Of a DNA stretch of 44,070 nt, positions 16,983-25,500 are shown one piece after another. Both the position numbers and the translations under genes were made by a program. Source of the DNA: Chitinophagaceae bacterium (lineage in GTDB: Bacteria > Bacteroidota > Bacteroidia > Chitinophagales > Chitinophagaceae); NCBI GenBank assembly GCA_947455605.1, contig CANGOX010000018.1, forward strand, positions 1-44,070, written 5' to 3'. Numbering within the stretch: position 1 is the first letter of the stretch; every line of letters starts with the position of its first letter. The notes under the pieces are model-generated. The model saw only the letters and a program-made list of their open reading frames with translations, was not told the DNA's origin and ran no database searches.

Positions 16983-17888
16983 ATGAAAAATATATTCATG
17001 GTTGCTGCCATCATATGTATAGCAACAGCCTGTCATCGCAGCCTTGTGCCTGCCACTACCCCTGTTACCAATCTTGAGATCAAAAATGAATCAGGCCAGC
17101 TGATCCTTGCCGGTCATGGTTCTCATTCCGTATTACAACAGCCCAATTATAAAGCATGGTATGATCAGTCGTATAATGCATATATGGATGATGCGGCAAT
17201 GGTAGCTCAACTGAAACCCTTACTGGCAAAAAAGAGCATAGAGATCTTTTTAGGTTCCTGGTGTGGCGACAGCAAACGGGAAGTGCCCCGAATGTTGAAG
17301 ATTCTGCAGCATGCAGACATGGATACCGCAAATGTGTCGCTGATCTTTGTAGATAACAGCACCCAAAACTATAAGCAAAGCCCACAGCACGAAGAAAAGG
17401 ATAAGAACATACACCATGTGCCCACATTTATTGTGTATGATGGCAGTAAGGAGATGGGCCGTATCATTGAATCGCCAAAAATGAGTCTGGAAAAAGACTT
17501 GCTGACTATCCTGAAAGTAGCACCCTATCAACCCAATTACGAAGCCATTGATTACTGGATCAAACAGGTAAAGCACCGGGAAACCGCACTCAGTGATGCA
17601 TCATTGAACAGTCTGGCAACCGAATTAAAGCCTTTATGCAAACATTACGGAGAGTTCAATGCGTATGGCTATGTATTATTGGCTGCGCAGAAACACACGG
17701 AAGCCATCAATGTTTTCAGGCTCAATACTTTTATCTACCCCAATACAGCCGGCGTATTTGACAGTTTAGGAGAAGCATATGAAACCATCGGCAATAAACC
17801 CGAAGCCATCACCGCCTACGAAAAAGTGTTAGCGCTCAGCCCTAACAATGAAAATGCAAAAAAGAAAGTTGCAGCATTAAAGGGCTAA
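16983..17888 (+). CDS. lipoprotein with thioredoxin-like domain and C-terminal TPR
   Basis: 301 residues. The signal sequence ends in a lipobox (IATAC, Cys at about 17). A thioredoxin-like fold follows with IEIFLGSWCGDSKREVPRM, where only one Cys of the usual CxxC remains (WCGDSK) and a cis-Pro region HHVPTFIVYDG. Two TPR-like repeats close the protein (about residues 218-300, FDSLGEAYETIGNKPEAITAYEKVL). A single-Cys active site is common in this group and suggests a reductase or isomerase role, not a dithiol oxidase. It is probably anchored in a periplasmic membrane face. Confidence 0.85.
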   Translation: MKNIFMVAAIICIATACHRSLVPATTPVTNLEIKNESGQLILAGHGSHSVLQQPNYKAWYDQSYNAYMDDAAMVAQLKPLLAKKSIEIFLGSWCGDSKREVPRMLKILQHADMDTANVSLIFVDNSTQNYKQSPQHEEKDKNIHHVPTFIVYDGSKEMGRIIESPKMSLEKDLLTILKVAPYQPNYEAIDYWIKQVKHRETALSDASLNSLATELKPLCKHYGEFNAYGYVLLAAQKHTEAINVFRLNTFIYPNTAGVFDSLGEAYETIGNKPEAITAYEKVLALSPNNENAKKKVAALKG

Positions 17889-17910
17889 GTCATCCTTACA
17901 ACAACAATAA

Positions 17911-17949
17911 AGCCGCAGATTCGCAGATATAATCTGCTAACCTGCGGCT
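17911..17949. terminator. hairpin terminator between the TPR lipoprotein and lpxD
   Basis: Outer arms AGCCGCAG (17911-17918) and CTGCGGCT (17942-17949), with inner arms GCAGAT and ATCTGC, form a two-part hairpin between convergent genes, and TTTTT occurs shortly after it. It can serve both strands. Confidence 0.7.
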
Positions 17950-17959
17950 TATGTTTTTC

Positions 17960-17986
17960 AATTTCCCAATTTCCCAATTCCAAAAT
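17960..17986. repeat. copy of the TTTCCCAATT word repeat
   Basis: 27 bases identical to 5990-6016. Here it has no complementary partner close by and lies just beyond the lpxD stop codon. Confidence 0.85.
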
Positions 17987-18001
17987 TTCAAAATTCTCTC
18001 T

Positions 18002-18949
18002 CTACCCTTCCATCACCTTCTTCCACAATTCCGGGATCCGCTTTATCCAGACCAGTTCCCTTCTTTTCATAGAAGCATCTTCTGCAGGGTAACCAAAATA
18101 GGTTTTACCACCTGCAAGAGAGGAAGGAACACCGCTTTGGGCCAGAACCACGGCATTGGCACCAATGGTGAGTGTTTTGCTTACGCCAACCTGTCCCCAA
18201 AGGGTTACCCCATCTTCAATAATGGTTCCGCCGGCAATACCTACCTGGGCAGCAAACAAACAATTTCGGCCAACCGTGGTGTCGTGACCAATATGAACCA
18301 TATTATCCATCTTGGTGCCGTTACCAATTCTTGTTTCGGCAGTAACGCCACGATCAATGGTGCAACCTGCACCGATTTCTACATTGTCTTCTATCACTAC
18401 ATTACCGCAACTCTGCATTCTTTTATACCAAACATCACGGTTCTTTTTGGTATTGTAATAAAAGGCATCACTGCCAATTACAGTACCTGCCTGAATTACT
18501 ACGTTATCGCCGATGATGGTATGATCGAGTAAGGAAACATTGGGATGTATCACACAGTTTTTACCGATGCTCACATGGTGACCGATAAAAACATTAGGCA
18601 TAACAACCGTGCCTTCACCAATCAAAACATCATCACTGATGGATTTGCTGGAACCGGTAAACGGACGAAAATGGTTAACGATCTTCAGATACGCTTCAAA
18701 CGGTTCATTACAAATAAGGATCGCTTTTCCTTCGGGGATGGTAACCTCTTTTGTGTTGATAATGATGAAGCTTGCTTCACTTTTTAAACAGGTGTCATAG
18801 TATTTCGGATGGTCAACAAATACAAGATCACCGCTTTCTACTTTGTGTATTTCATTGATTCCGGATGCCTGCGCCTCCGAATTACCGGCTACTTCAGCAT
18901 TGATCAATTCGGCTATCCATTGTACAGAAACAGGTGCTGGAAACTTCAT
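18002..18949 (-). CDS. lpxD: UDP-3-O-acylglucosamine N-acyltransferase LpxD
   Basis: 315 residues. An N-terminal uridine-binding domain (about 1-100) is followed by a left-handed beta-helix of hexapeptide repeats (IGEGTVVMPNVFIGHHVSIG and similar) and a C-terminal helix. The catalytic His lies in NMVHIGHDTTVG. LpxD adds the second acyl chain during lipid A synthesis in the cytoplasm. The start MKFPAPVSVQ is chosen over an upstream ATG (MIFLKNSH) because the family starts here and the -7 box at 18971 overlaps the longer version. No other lipid A gene is adjacent. Confidence 0.92.
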   Translation of the reverse strand: MKFPAPVSVQWIAELINAEVAGNSEAQASGINEIHKVESGDLVFVDHPKYYDTCLKSEASFIIINTKEVTIPEGKAILICNEPFEAYLKIVNHFRPFTGSSKSISDDVLIGEGTVVMPNVFIGHHVSIGKNCVIHPNVSLLDHTIIGDNVVIQAGTVIGSDAFYYNTKKNRDVWYKRMQSCGNVVIEDNVEIGAGCTIDRGVTAETRIGNGTKMDNMVHIGHDTTVGRNCLFAAQVGIAGGTIIEDGVTLWGQVGVSKTLTIGANAVVLAQSGVPSSLAGGKTYFGYPAEDASMKRRELVWIKRIPELWKKVMEG

Positions 18950-18970
18950 ATGGCTGTTTTTTAGAAAAAT

Positions 18971-18978
18971 CAAAGGTA
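18971..18978 (-). promoter_or_regulatory. lpxD -7 box (TACCTTTG)
   Basis: On the minus strand TACCTTTG fits the consensus, 21 nt before the lpxD ATG. No TTG is visible at -33. Confidence 0.5.
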
Positions 18979-19260
18979 ATATTACTCTTTCAGCCGAAAT
19001 TTTTTTTAACTGATTTGAGGGAGTTTTCGGCGCGTAATAAGGCTGGTTTTTATCAACTCAAAACAACATACGTGAAAAAATATATTTTATCGAGAAGAGC
19101 TGAAACCCTTTATTCATCAATGTTTCATTGAATTGAAAAAAAATAAAAACAGAAACAATAACAAAAAATCAAACAGAAATCATTGTATGAACGCTGTGTT
19201 TTTAATGGCCGCTATTCACATATCTCCGCAAAATGTTAATAAAATTGTTTAAAAAAATTT
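18979..19260. other. AT-rich intergenic stretch without a gene
   Basis: About 280 nt between the lpxD promoter and the small-RNA promoter. It has long A and T runs, no plausible reading frame, no conserved hairpin and no repeat word that I could match elsewhere in the window. Confidence 0.6.
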
Positions 19261-19290
19261 TTGCATTAGTTAAAAGTCTTTTTAATATTG
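19261..19290 (+). promoter_or_regulatory. promoter TTG-N19-TAATATTG
   Basis: TTG at 19261-19263, exactly 19 nt, then TAATATTG at 19283-19290, one base off TAnnTTTG. It predicts a start near 19295, ahead of two hairpins and a T-tract. Confidence 0.65.
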
Positions 19291-19294
19291 TGTA

Positions 19295-19366
19295 GGGAAA
19301 TTTATTTCCCGGTACTTACTAACCCATCCATATACAAAGTCTCGCTTCTGCGGGACTTTTGTTTTT
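19295..19366 (+). ncRNA. candidate small RNA or attenuated leader of the pseudouridine synthase gene
   Basis: From the predicted start the transcript begins with a 6-bp hairpin GGGAAA/TTTCCC (19295-19310), then a short unpaired stretch, then a 10-bp stem with one G-U pair (19336-19345 with 19350-19359) followed by a T-rich tract. The terminator ends 3 nt before the ATG at 19369. This is either an independent RNA of about 70 nt or a leader whose terminator controls the downstream gene. No known RNA family is recognised. Confidence 0.5.
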
Positions 19367-19368
19367 GT

Positions 19369-19959
19369 ATGAATGTTTACTTCTTAATTTACAAACCTTA
19401 CCAGGTATTATCACAATTCTCTCCACAGGAAGGAAAGCAAACACTCGCCGATTTTTTTACAGTTCCCAAAGATGTTTATCCGGTAGGCCGTCTTGATTAT
19501 GACAGTGAAGGATTGTTATTACTCACCAATGATAAGTTATTGAACAACCGTTTACTCAATCCGAAGTTTGCACATCAAAGAGAATACTGGGTGCAGGTAG
19601 ATGGAGCAATTGGTTTTGAAGCGATCAATAAAATACAGAAAGGCGTTACGATCAATATTGATGGGAAAGATTATGCAACCAAACCCTGTATCGCCGCTTT
19701 GTTTGAAAAAGATCCGGAACTCCCCGAAAGGAATCCGCCGATCCGATTCAGAAAAGAAATTCCCGCACCATGGATCCGTATGATTTTGACGGAAGGTAAA
19801 AACAGGCAGGTGAGAAAGATGACAGCAAATGTTGGATTTCCTACTTTGCGTCTGGTTCGTTACCGGATTGAAGAACTGGTTTTGGATTCTCTGCAACCCG
19901 GCAATATGATCCAATTATCGCAAACAGAGATCTACCAAAAACTGTTTCATGGAAAATAA
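19369..19959 (+). CDS. RluE/RsuA-type rRNA pseudouridine synthase
   Basis: 196 residues, starting MNVYFLIYKPYQVLSQFSP, with the catalytic Asp in VGRLDYDSEGLLLLTND (about residues 40-56), PERNPPIRFRKEIPAPWIRMIL and the conserved EGKNRQVRKM (about 143-152). It lacks an S4 domain, as RluE-like enzymes do; these convert a uridine in 23S rRNA to pseudouridine. The ATG is directly behind the terminator of the candidate small RNA, so the gene may be controlled by read-through. It overlaps the GNAT gene by 11 nt. Confidence 0.92.
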   Translation: MNVYFLIYKPYQVLSQFSPQEGKQTLADFFTVPKDVYPVGRLDYDSEGLLLLTNDKLLNNRLLNPKFAHQREYWVQVDGAIGFEAINKIQKGVTINIDGKDYATKPCIAALFEKDPELPERNPPIRFRKEIPAPWIRMILTEGKNRQVRKMTANVGFPTLRLVRYRIEELVLDSLQPGNMIQLSQTEIYQKLFHGK

Positions 19960-20416
19960 GGCAGCATTTGAAAAAGACGGGTACTCCATCAGTACCGATA
20001 AGGCAAAGCTGGATATCGGGGTTATTCATCATTATCTATCAGCAGAATCTTATTGGGCAAAGAATATACCGCTGGAAGTAGTGAAGCGTTCCATTGACAA
20101 CTCACTCTGTTTTGGGTTGGATCATCAACATATACAGATCGGTTTTGCCCGATTGGTAACCGACAAAGCTACCTTTGCATACCTGGCAGATGTATTTATC
20201 ATTGAATCATACCGCGGCAAGGGCTTATCTAAATGGTTGGTTCAAACCATTCTGGCTTATCCGGAAGTACAGGGTTTACGCCGTTGGATGCTGGGAACCA
20301 GAGATGCACATGGGTTATATGCGCAGTTTGGATGGACGCCCATACCGGAAGAAATGATTTCCCGGTTTATGCAGTTGCATAATCCGGATGTGTATCGTAT
20401 TTTAGATAAGCCTTAG
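19949..20416 (+). CDS. GNAT family N-acetyltransferase
   Basis: 155 residues with the GNAT order: ARLVTDKATFAYLADVFI (strand 4), then the acetyl-CoA loop ESYRGKGLSKWLV (about residues 90-102) and a C-terminal strand region LGTRDAHGLYAQFGW. The acceptor could be a small molecule or a protein; it cannot be told from sequence. The start ATG lies within the end of the pseudouridine synthase gene, indicating translational coupling. Confidence 0.88.
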   Translation: MENKAAFEKDGYSISTDKAKLDIGVIHHYLSAESYWAKNIPLEVVKRSIDNSLCFGLDHQHIQIGFARLVTDKATFAYLADVFIIESYRGKGLSKWLVQTILAYPEVQGLRRWMLGTRDAHGLYAQFGWTPIPEEMISRFMQLHNPDVYRILDKP

Positions 20417-20509
20417 GTAATTGATGCACCCCACCCCCATTGTGCGTCATCCTTGGTTCGGAACCTGTTATTTCCGAAGAATACATCTCTCATTTTAAAA
20501 ACAACCTGT

Positions 20510-21061
20510 ATGCGGATATTTCTGCTTTTGGGCCTGTTCCTGTTTTTGAGTAATGATGCAGTAAGCCAGAAACCCAAACAAAGTATAGGGGTCTATACTT
20601 CCTTTTTAAAATTCGGTAGTATACCCACGCAGGCTGACCAAACAGCGATTACCAACAGTAAATTTCTCATCGGCGCAGAATATAACCGGCATCTGAACAG
20701 CTGGTTAATGATCTGCGGAGGAATTGAGTATGCGGATGATAATATAACTAGAACGGGCCAACAAAGAGAACTGCCCAGGTATGGTCATGTTAAATTTGTT
20801 TCATTCCCTATATACTTACGCACGGATATATTGAAATATTTCTTTTTTACTTTTGGTACCATTGTGGATGTTAAGCTTAATAATGATATCATCAATCCAT
20901 CATCTACGCTTGGCCTTACGGGAGGCACAGGTTTGCAGATTCCTTTCAAAAAGCATTTCCGGTTTTTTCTGCATCCCTATTATCAGCTACATAATTTTAC
21001 CGGAAAGGAAGCTTCTATATTCAACCTGGATATCAGAATGGGACTGAGTTACCAATTTTAA
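20510..21061 (+). CDS. exported beta-rich protein, probable outer-membrane barrel
   Basis: 183 residues starting MRIFLLLGLFLFLSNDAVSQ, a signal peptide. The rest alternates hydrophobic and polar residues with strand-like pieces (FLIGAEYNRHLNSWLMICGGIEY, FRFFLHPYYQLH) and ends in an aromatic residue (LSYQF), the usual terminal pattern of outer-membrane barrels. No family name can be given with certainty. The start is placed at 20510 because the in-frame upstream residues are not signal-like. Confidence 0.7.
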   Translation: MRIFLLLGLFLFLSNDAVSQKPKQSIGVYTSFLKFGSIPTQADQTAITNSKFLIGAEYNRHLNSWLMICGGIEYADDNITRTGQQRELPRYGHVKFVSFPIYLRTDILKYFFFTFGTIVDVKLNNDIINPSSTLGLTGGTGLQIPFKKHFRFFLHPYYQLHNFTGKEASIFNLDIRMGLSYQF

Positions 21062-21105
21062 AAACGGCTAAAATATCCGTTCTGTGCCATTTCTTTCCCA
21101 GCGCT

Positions 21106-21113
21106 TATCTTTG
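21106..21113 (+). promoter_or_regulatory. lysS -7 box (TATCTTTG)
   Basis: A TAnnTTTG match ending 20 nt before the lysS ATG. The -33 half is not clear. Confidence 0.5.
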
Positions 21114-21133
21114 CAGCCGTTTAAAAAGCAATT

Positions 21134-22657
21134 ATGAGTCAATTACATTTGTCAGAGCAGGAACTGATCCGCCGTGAGAAACTGGTTAAGCTTCAGGAAG
21201 CGGGCGTAAATCCTTACCCGGCCCCCTTATACCCTGTTTCGCATTTTTCAACCGATATCAAGGATCATTATACAGAAGAAACCAAGGAAAACTTTGCTTC
21301 TGTATGTGTGGCGGGCCGTATCATGAGTATCAATGATAAGGGTAAAGTGTTCTTTATTAAGATCCAGGACAGCAAAGGCATTATCCAGTTATATGTAAAG
21401 AGAGATGATCTTTGTCCGGATGAGGACAAATCTTTCTGGGATAATGTAGTAAAACACGGGCTTGACCTGGGAGATATCATCGGAGCCACCGGCTATGCTT
21501 TTATTACCAAAACAGGCGAAACCTCTATCCATACCCAAACCCTTACATTACTTACCAAGTCTTTAAAGCCCTTACCGGTGATCAAAAGAGATGAGGAAGG
21601 AAATGTGTTTGATGCCGTAACCGATCCGGAATTCCGCTATCGCCAACGCTATGTAGATCTGATCATTAATCCGGAAGTGAAGGATACGTTTGTAAAAAGA
21701 ACGATCCTGATCAATACGATCCGTGAGTTTTTAAATTCACAGGGAGCGCTGGAAGTGGATACGCCTGTATTGCAGGCCATTCCCGGCGGTGCAGCGGCCC
21801 GTCCCTTCGCTACCCATCATAATGCCCTTGATGTTCCCTTTTACCTCCGTATTGCCAATGAGCTGTATCTGAAACGGTTGATCGTGGGTGGATTTGATTG
21901 GGTATATGAGTTCAGCCGCAATTTCAGGAATGAAGGAATGGACAGAACCCATAACCCTGAATTCACCGTACTCGAATGGTATACAGCCTACAAGGATTAT
22001 TTCTGGATGATGGAAACCACGGAGCAACTGTTTGAAAAGATCGCTATTGCCTTACATGGTACTACCGATGTTCCTTTGGGAGATAAGATCATCAATTTTA
22101 AAGCACCCTTCAGACGGATCAGTATTCTGGATGCGATCAAAGAAAATACCGGCATAGATGTAAGTGAGATGGAGGAAGCCGGATTACGGGATGTATGTAA
22201 ACAATTGCAAATTGATGTACCAGGTAATATCGGTAAAGGAAAACTGATTGATGAACTCTTTGGTGCAACCAGTGAGCACACGTTTATTCAACCTACATTC
22301 ATCATTGATTACCCTATCGAGATGAGTCCGCTCACAAAGAAACACCGCAGTAAACCGGGATTGGTAGAACGTTTTGAACTGATGGTGAACGGAAAGGAGA
22401 TCGCCAATGCCTATACAGAATTGAACGATCCGATCGATCAACGCGAACGATTTGAGGAACAGTCCAAACTGATGGAGCGTGGAGATGATGAAGCCATGTT
22501 TATTGACCATGATTTCTTGCGCGCACTGGAATATGGTATGCCACCAACCTCAGGTATCGGTATTGGTATCGATCGTTTATGTATGATGATGACCAACCAG
22601 GTGTCTATACAGGATGTACTGCTCTTCCCGCAGATGCGGCCTGAGAAAATGGATTGA
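21134..22657 (+). CDS. lysS: lysine--tRNA ligase, class II
   Basis: 507 residues. An OB-fold anticodon domain (about 55-170) is followed by the class II core: motif 1 around NTIREFLNSQGALEVDTP, motif 2 YEFSRNFRNEGMDRTHNPEF (about 256-275) and motif 3 GIGIGIDRLCMMM near the end. It charges tRNA-Lys in the cytoplasm. Length is standard. A near-perfect hairpin terminator begins 13 nt after the stop. No leader peptide rich in Lys codons is seen upstream. Confidence 0.96.
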   Translation: MSQLHLSEQELIRREKLVKLQEAGVNPYPAPLYPVSHFSTDIKDHYTEETKENFASVCVAGRIMSINDKGKVFFIKIQDSKGIIQLYVKRDDLCPDEDKSFWDNVVKHGLDLGDIIGATGYAFITKTGETSIHTQTLTLLTKSLKPLPVIKRDEEGNVFDAVTDPEFRYRQRYVDLIINPEVKDTFVKRTILINTIREFLNSQGALEVDTPVLQAIPGGAAARPFATHHNALDVPFYLRIANELYLKRLIVGGFDWVYEFSRNFRNEGMDRTHNPEFTVLEWYTAYKDYFWMMETTEQLFEKIAIALHGTTDVPLGDKIINFKAPFRRISILDAIKENTGIDVSEMEEAGLRDVCKQLQIDVPGNIGKGKLIDELFGATSEHTFIQPTFIIDYPIEMSPLTKKHRSKPGLVERFELMVNGKEIANAYTELNDPIDQRERFEEQSKLMERGDDEAMFIDHDFLRALEYGMPPTSGIGIGIDRLCMMMTNQVSIQDVLLFPQMRPEKMD

Positions 22658-22669
22658 TTCGGCAAGGAA

Positions 22670-22708
22670 AGTCCATAGTCCATGGACCATGGTCTATGGA
22701 CTTTTTTG
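22670..22708 (+). terminator. lysS terminator built from GTCCATAG/CCATGG words
   Basis: Arms 22670-22685 and 22687-22702 pair at 15 of 16 positions (one T-T mismatch) and are followed by six T. The stem itself is made of the short word GTCCATGG repeated in direct and inverted order. Confidence 0.88.
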
Positions 22709-22738
22709 TAGATTGCTGAACCAAACAACTTTCTGCCA

Positions 22739-23983
22739 ATGAAATATCTTAAAGTATTGTATGTACAGGTGATCATTGGTATTGCATTGGGTGTATTTAC
22801 AGGATGGATGTTCCCCGCTTTTGCACCAACGGCAAAACTCATCAGCGAGTCCTTCATTAACATGATCAAGATGGTGATCACGCCGGTGATCTTCTTAACC
22901 ATTGTGCTTGGTATTACCGGTGCGGGCAGTTTAAAAAAAGTAGGCAGGGTAGGCGGTAAGGGGTTGCTCTATTTTGAAGTAGTTACCACATTCGCGCTGA
23001 TTATCGGACTGGTAGTTGCCAATGTGATCAAACCCGGAGCCGGTATCGCTACCAATCATCTTCCCAAAGAAAACCTGGATAAATATACATCTGCGGCCAA
23101 AGAGATGAACTGGGGCGAATTCTTTTCGCATATCATTCCCACTAATATCATGGACTCATTTGCCAAAGGTGATCTGTTGCAGATCTTATTCTTTGGTGTT
23201 CTCTTCAGTGTAGCGGTTTCTAAAATGGGTACTGCGGGTAATAAGCTCATCTCTATGTTTGAAGGATTGAACAAGGCCTTCTTCAATGTGATCCATATTG
23301 TGATGAAATTCAGTCCTATCGGTGCTTTTGGTGGTATGGCATACACCATCGGCAAGTTTGGATTTGGGAGTCTTGCGGTACTGGGTAAATTATTACTCGC
23401 ATATTATATCACCTCATTCTTATTCATTTTTGTGGTGTTGAACCTGATCGGCAGGTATTATGGGTTTGATGTGTGGAAACTGCTGGTATACATCAAAGAA
23501 GAATTATTGATCGTGCTGGGTGCCAGCAGCAGTGAATCGGTATTACCTAATATCATGGAAAAGCTGGAAGCGGCAGGTTGCGAAAGAACCGTAGTTGGAT
23601 TGATCATTCCTACCGGTTACAGTTTTAACCTGGATGGTACAACTATCTATCTGAGTATGGCCACGATCTTTCTGGCGCAGGTATTCAATATCGATCTTTC
23701 GCTTACGCAACAGCTCACCATCATTGGAATATTATTGATCACCAGCAAAGGAGCCGCAGGTGTTACCGGAAGTGGCTTTATTGTATTAACATCTACCTTA
23801 ACTATCTTAAAAGTGATTCCGCTGGAAGGGCTTGCCTTATTGATCGGCGTTGACCGTTTCATGAGCGAAGGCCGTGCAATAACCAATATGATTGGAAACA
23901 CGATAGCCACAGTGATCATTGCCAAGAGTGAGAAGGCAATTGACATGGATGTTTACAGGAGAGTGGTGGAGAAGAGATCGTGA
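22739..23983 (+). CDS. dicarboxylate/amino acid:cation symporter (DAACS/SDF family)
   Basis: 414 residues with the DAACS helices and motifs: ASSSESVLPNIMEKLEAAGC (re-entrant loop HP1), IPTGYSFNLDGTTIYLSMA (helix 7 with the unwound cation site) and GVDRFMSEGRAITNMIGN (helix 8). These carriers take up glutamate, aspartate or C4-dicarboxylates with Na+ or H+ in the inner membrane. Substrate choice among these is not visible. The stop codon lies at the edge of the repeat before the convergent M20 gene. Confidence 0.92.
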   Translation: MKYLKVLYVQVIIGIALGVFTGWMFPAFAPTAKLISESFINMIKMVITPVIFLTIVLGITGAGSLKKVGRVGGKGLLYFEVVTTFALIIGLVVANVIKPGAGIATNHLPKENLDKYTSAAKEMNWGEFFSHIIPTNIMDSFAKGDLLQILFFGVLFSVAVSKMGTAGNKLISMFEGLNKAFFNVIHIVMKFSPIGAFGGMAYTIGKFGFGSLAVLGKLLLAYYITSFLFIFVVLNLIGRYYGFDVWKLLVYIKEELLIVLGASSSESVLPNIMEKLEAAGCERTVVGLIIPTGYSFNLDGTTIYLSMATIFLAQVFNIDLSLTQQLTIIGILLITSKGAAGVTGSGFIVLTSTLTILKVIPLEGLALLIGVDRFMSEGRAITNMIGNTIATVIIAKSEKAIDMDVYRRVVEKRS

Positions 23984-23985
23984 GT

Positions 23986-24036
23986 CGTGAGTTGTCTTTT
24001 CGAAATTTACTCACGATTGCCTACTCACAACTCACG
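23986..24036. repeat. GTGAGTCGTGAG word repeat between symporter and M20 hydrolase
   Basis: CGTGAGTTGT (23986-23995) pairs perfectly with ACAACTCACG (24027-24036); extra partial copies of the word lie inside. It separates two convergent genes. The same family occurs at 27009-27073. Confidence 0.75.
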
Positions 24037-24042
24037 AATTCC

Positions 24043-25482
24043 TTAATCTCTATAATTCAGCGCCGGTTTTCTGTCACCAAGTAAGGCTTTGTATTGATAA
24101 TCTCCTTTCACTGCTTTGAATTCTGCTTTAGTTTTTTGTAAAAGATCCGAATCTGTAAACAGGTCAATCGCTGTTAGTGCCATGGTTTTGGCAGCTACCA
24201 TCATTCCCTTGGTGCCGATCTCAGTTCCTCCGCAGGCTACGGCCTGCCAGCTGTGTGCGGGAGTGCCGGGGATCCAGGTGGCAGCACTCATTTCAACCGT
24301 AGGTACCATATAACTCACGTCGCCTACATCAGATGATCCGCCACCGGCATCGGGTTTGGTTTTGAAAGGTTTGATGGTTGCAGCAGTTTCAATGGGTTGT
24401 GCTTTGTAAGTAAAACCGGCTTGTATCTTTTTCCCAAATTCTATTTCTTCTTTTGTATAGGTTACGCCACCAACCATATCCAGATTCTTTTGTGTGGCCA
24501 TGGCAAGGGTAGCATTCATCAACATATCATGAGTTCCGCCAATGATCTCATAATCTACCGTGGTTTCTGTGCCCATAGCAGCGCCATTGGCTGCTTTTAC
24601 CACACGATCAAAAATACTTTTGGCAAGATCTCTTTTTGGGTGACGAACATAATAATACACTTCAGAAAAATCGGGAACTACATTGGGCGCTTTGCCCCCA
24701 TTGGTAATTACATAGTGTATCCTTGTTTCCTGCGGAATATGTTCGCGCATCATATTCACCATATAGTCCATAGACTCCACTGCATCCAGTGCTGATCTTC
24801 CTCTCTCCGGAAAAGCTGCGGCATGGGCAGATAAACCATGAAAACGAAATTTGGCGGATATATTGGATAGATAACTGGTCATGGTAACCGCATTTGAATC
24901 GGAAGGATGCCAGGTAATGGCAGCATCTACATCATTGAACAGACCTGCACGCACCATATATACTTTGCCGCTACCACCTTCTTCAGCTGGACAACCATAT
25001 ACACGAATGGTACCACTGAATTTTTTCTCTTCGATCAGTTTTTTGATCTCAATTCCGGCAGCAACAGATGCGGTACCGAATAAATGATGACCGCAGCCAT
25101 GTCCGGCATCTCTTCCGGCAACGGCTTTCTTTTCCGGATTGGCTTCCTGCGATAAACCGGGCAAAGCATCAAACTCTGCAAGAATACCGATCACCGGCTT
25201 GCCGCTTCCATAGGATGCCACAAATGCAGTGGGTATATCTGCTACGCCTGATTGCACAGTGAAACCATTGTCTTTTAATGTTTGTTGATGTAAGGCAGAA
25301 CTTTTGGCCTCTTTATAACCTACCTCAGCATAGTCCCAGATCTGCAACGCATTCTTCTTATAGAGTTCATACTTCGCATCAATATCTTTTATGGCAGCTG
25401 CTTTGACTTTGGGATCTACCTTTTGTGCCTGCAACGAAAATGCCACTGCAGCAATTACTACAGATAATACAATCTTTCTCAT
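24043..25482 (-). CDS. exported M20-family amidohydrolase (AbgB-like)
   Basis: 479 residues, starting MRKIVLSVVIAAVAFSLQAQ, a signal peptide. The metal-binding core AGHGCGHHLFGTASVAAG (about 129-146) and catalytic Glu pair GCPAEEGGSGK are the M20 hallmarks, followed by the dimerisation insert and a late His motif (HSWQAVACGG). AbgB-like enzymes split amide bonds such as those of p-aminobenzoyl-glutamate. Export to the periplasm suggests a dipeptide or N-acyl substrate. It follows the SDR gene by 18 nt on the same strand, so the two are likely one operon. The ATG at 25500 is less likely because the signal sequence fits 25482. Confidence 0.88.
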   Translation of the reverse strand: MRKIVLSVVIAAVAFSLQAQKVDPKVKAAAIKDIDAKYELYKKNALQIWDYAEVGYKEAKSSALHQQTLKDNGFTVQSGVADIPTAFVASYGSGKPVIGILAEFDALPGLSQEANPEKKAVAGRDAGHGCGHHLFGTASVAAGIEIKKLIEEKKFSGTIRVYGCPAEEGGSGKVYMVRAGLFNDVDAAITWHPSDSNAVTMTSYLSNISAKFRFHGLSAHAAAFPERGRSALDAVESMDYMVNMMREHIPQETRIHYVITNGGKAPNVVPDFSEVYYYVRHPKRDLAKSIFDRVVKAANGAAMGTETTVDYEIIGGTHDMLMNATLAMATQKNLDMVGGVTYTKEEIEFGKKIQAGFTYKAQPIETAATIKPFKTKPDAGGGSSDVGDVSYMVPTVEMSAATWIPGTPAHSWQAVACGGTEIGTKGMMVAAKTMALTAIDLFTDSDLLQKTKAEFKAVKGDYQYKALLGDRKPALNYRD

Positions 25483-25500
25483 AAATAAGGGGTCCATCAA

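Noticed and set aside
18979..19260. AT-rich gap considered as a replication origin (a TTATCAAC resembling a DnaA box)
   Set aside because: Only one imperfect box, no dnaA, dnaN or gidA nearby, and no cluster of boxes.
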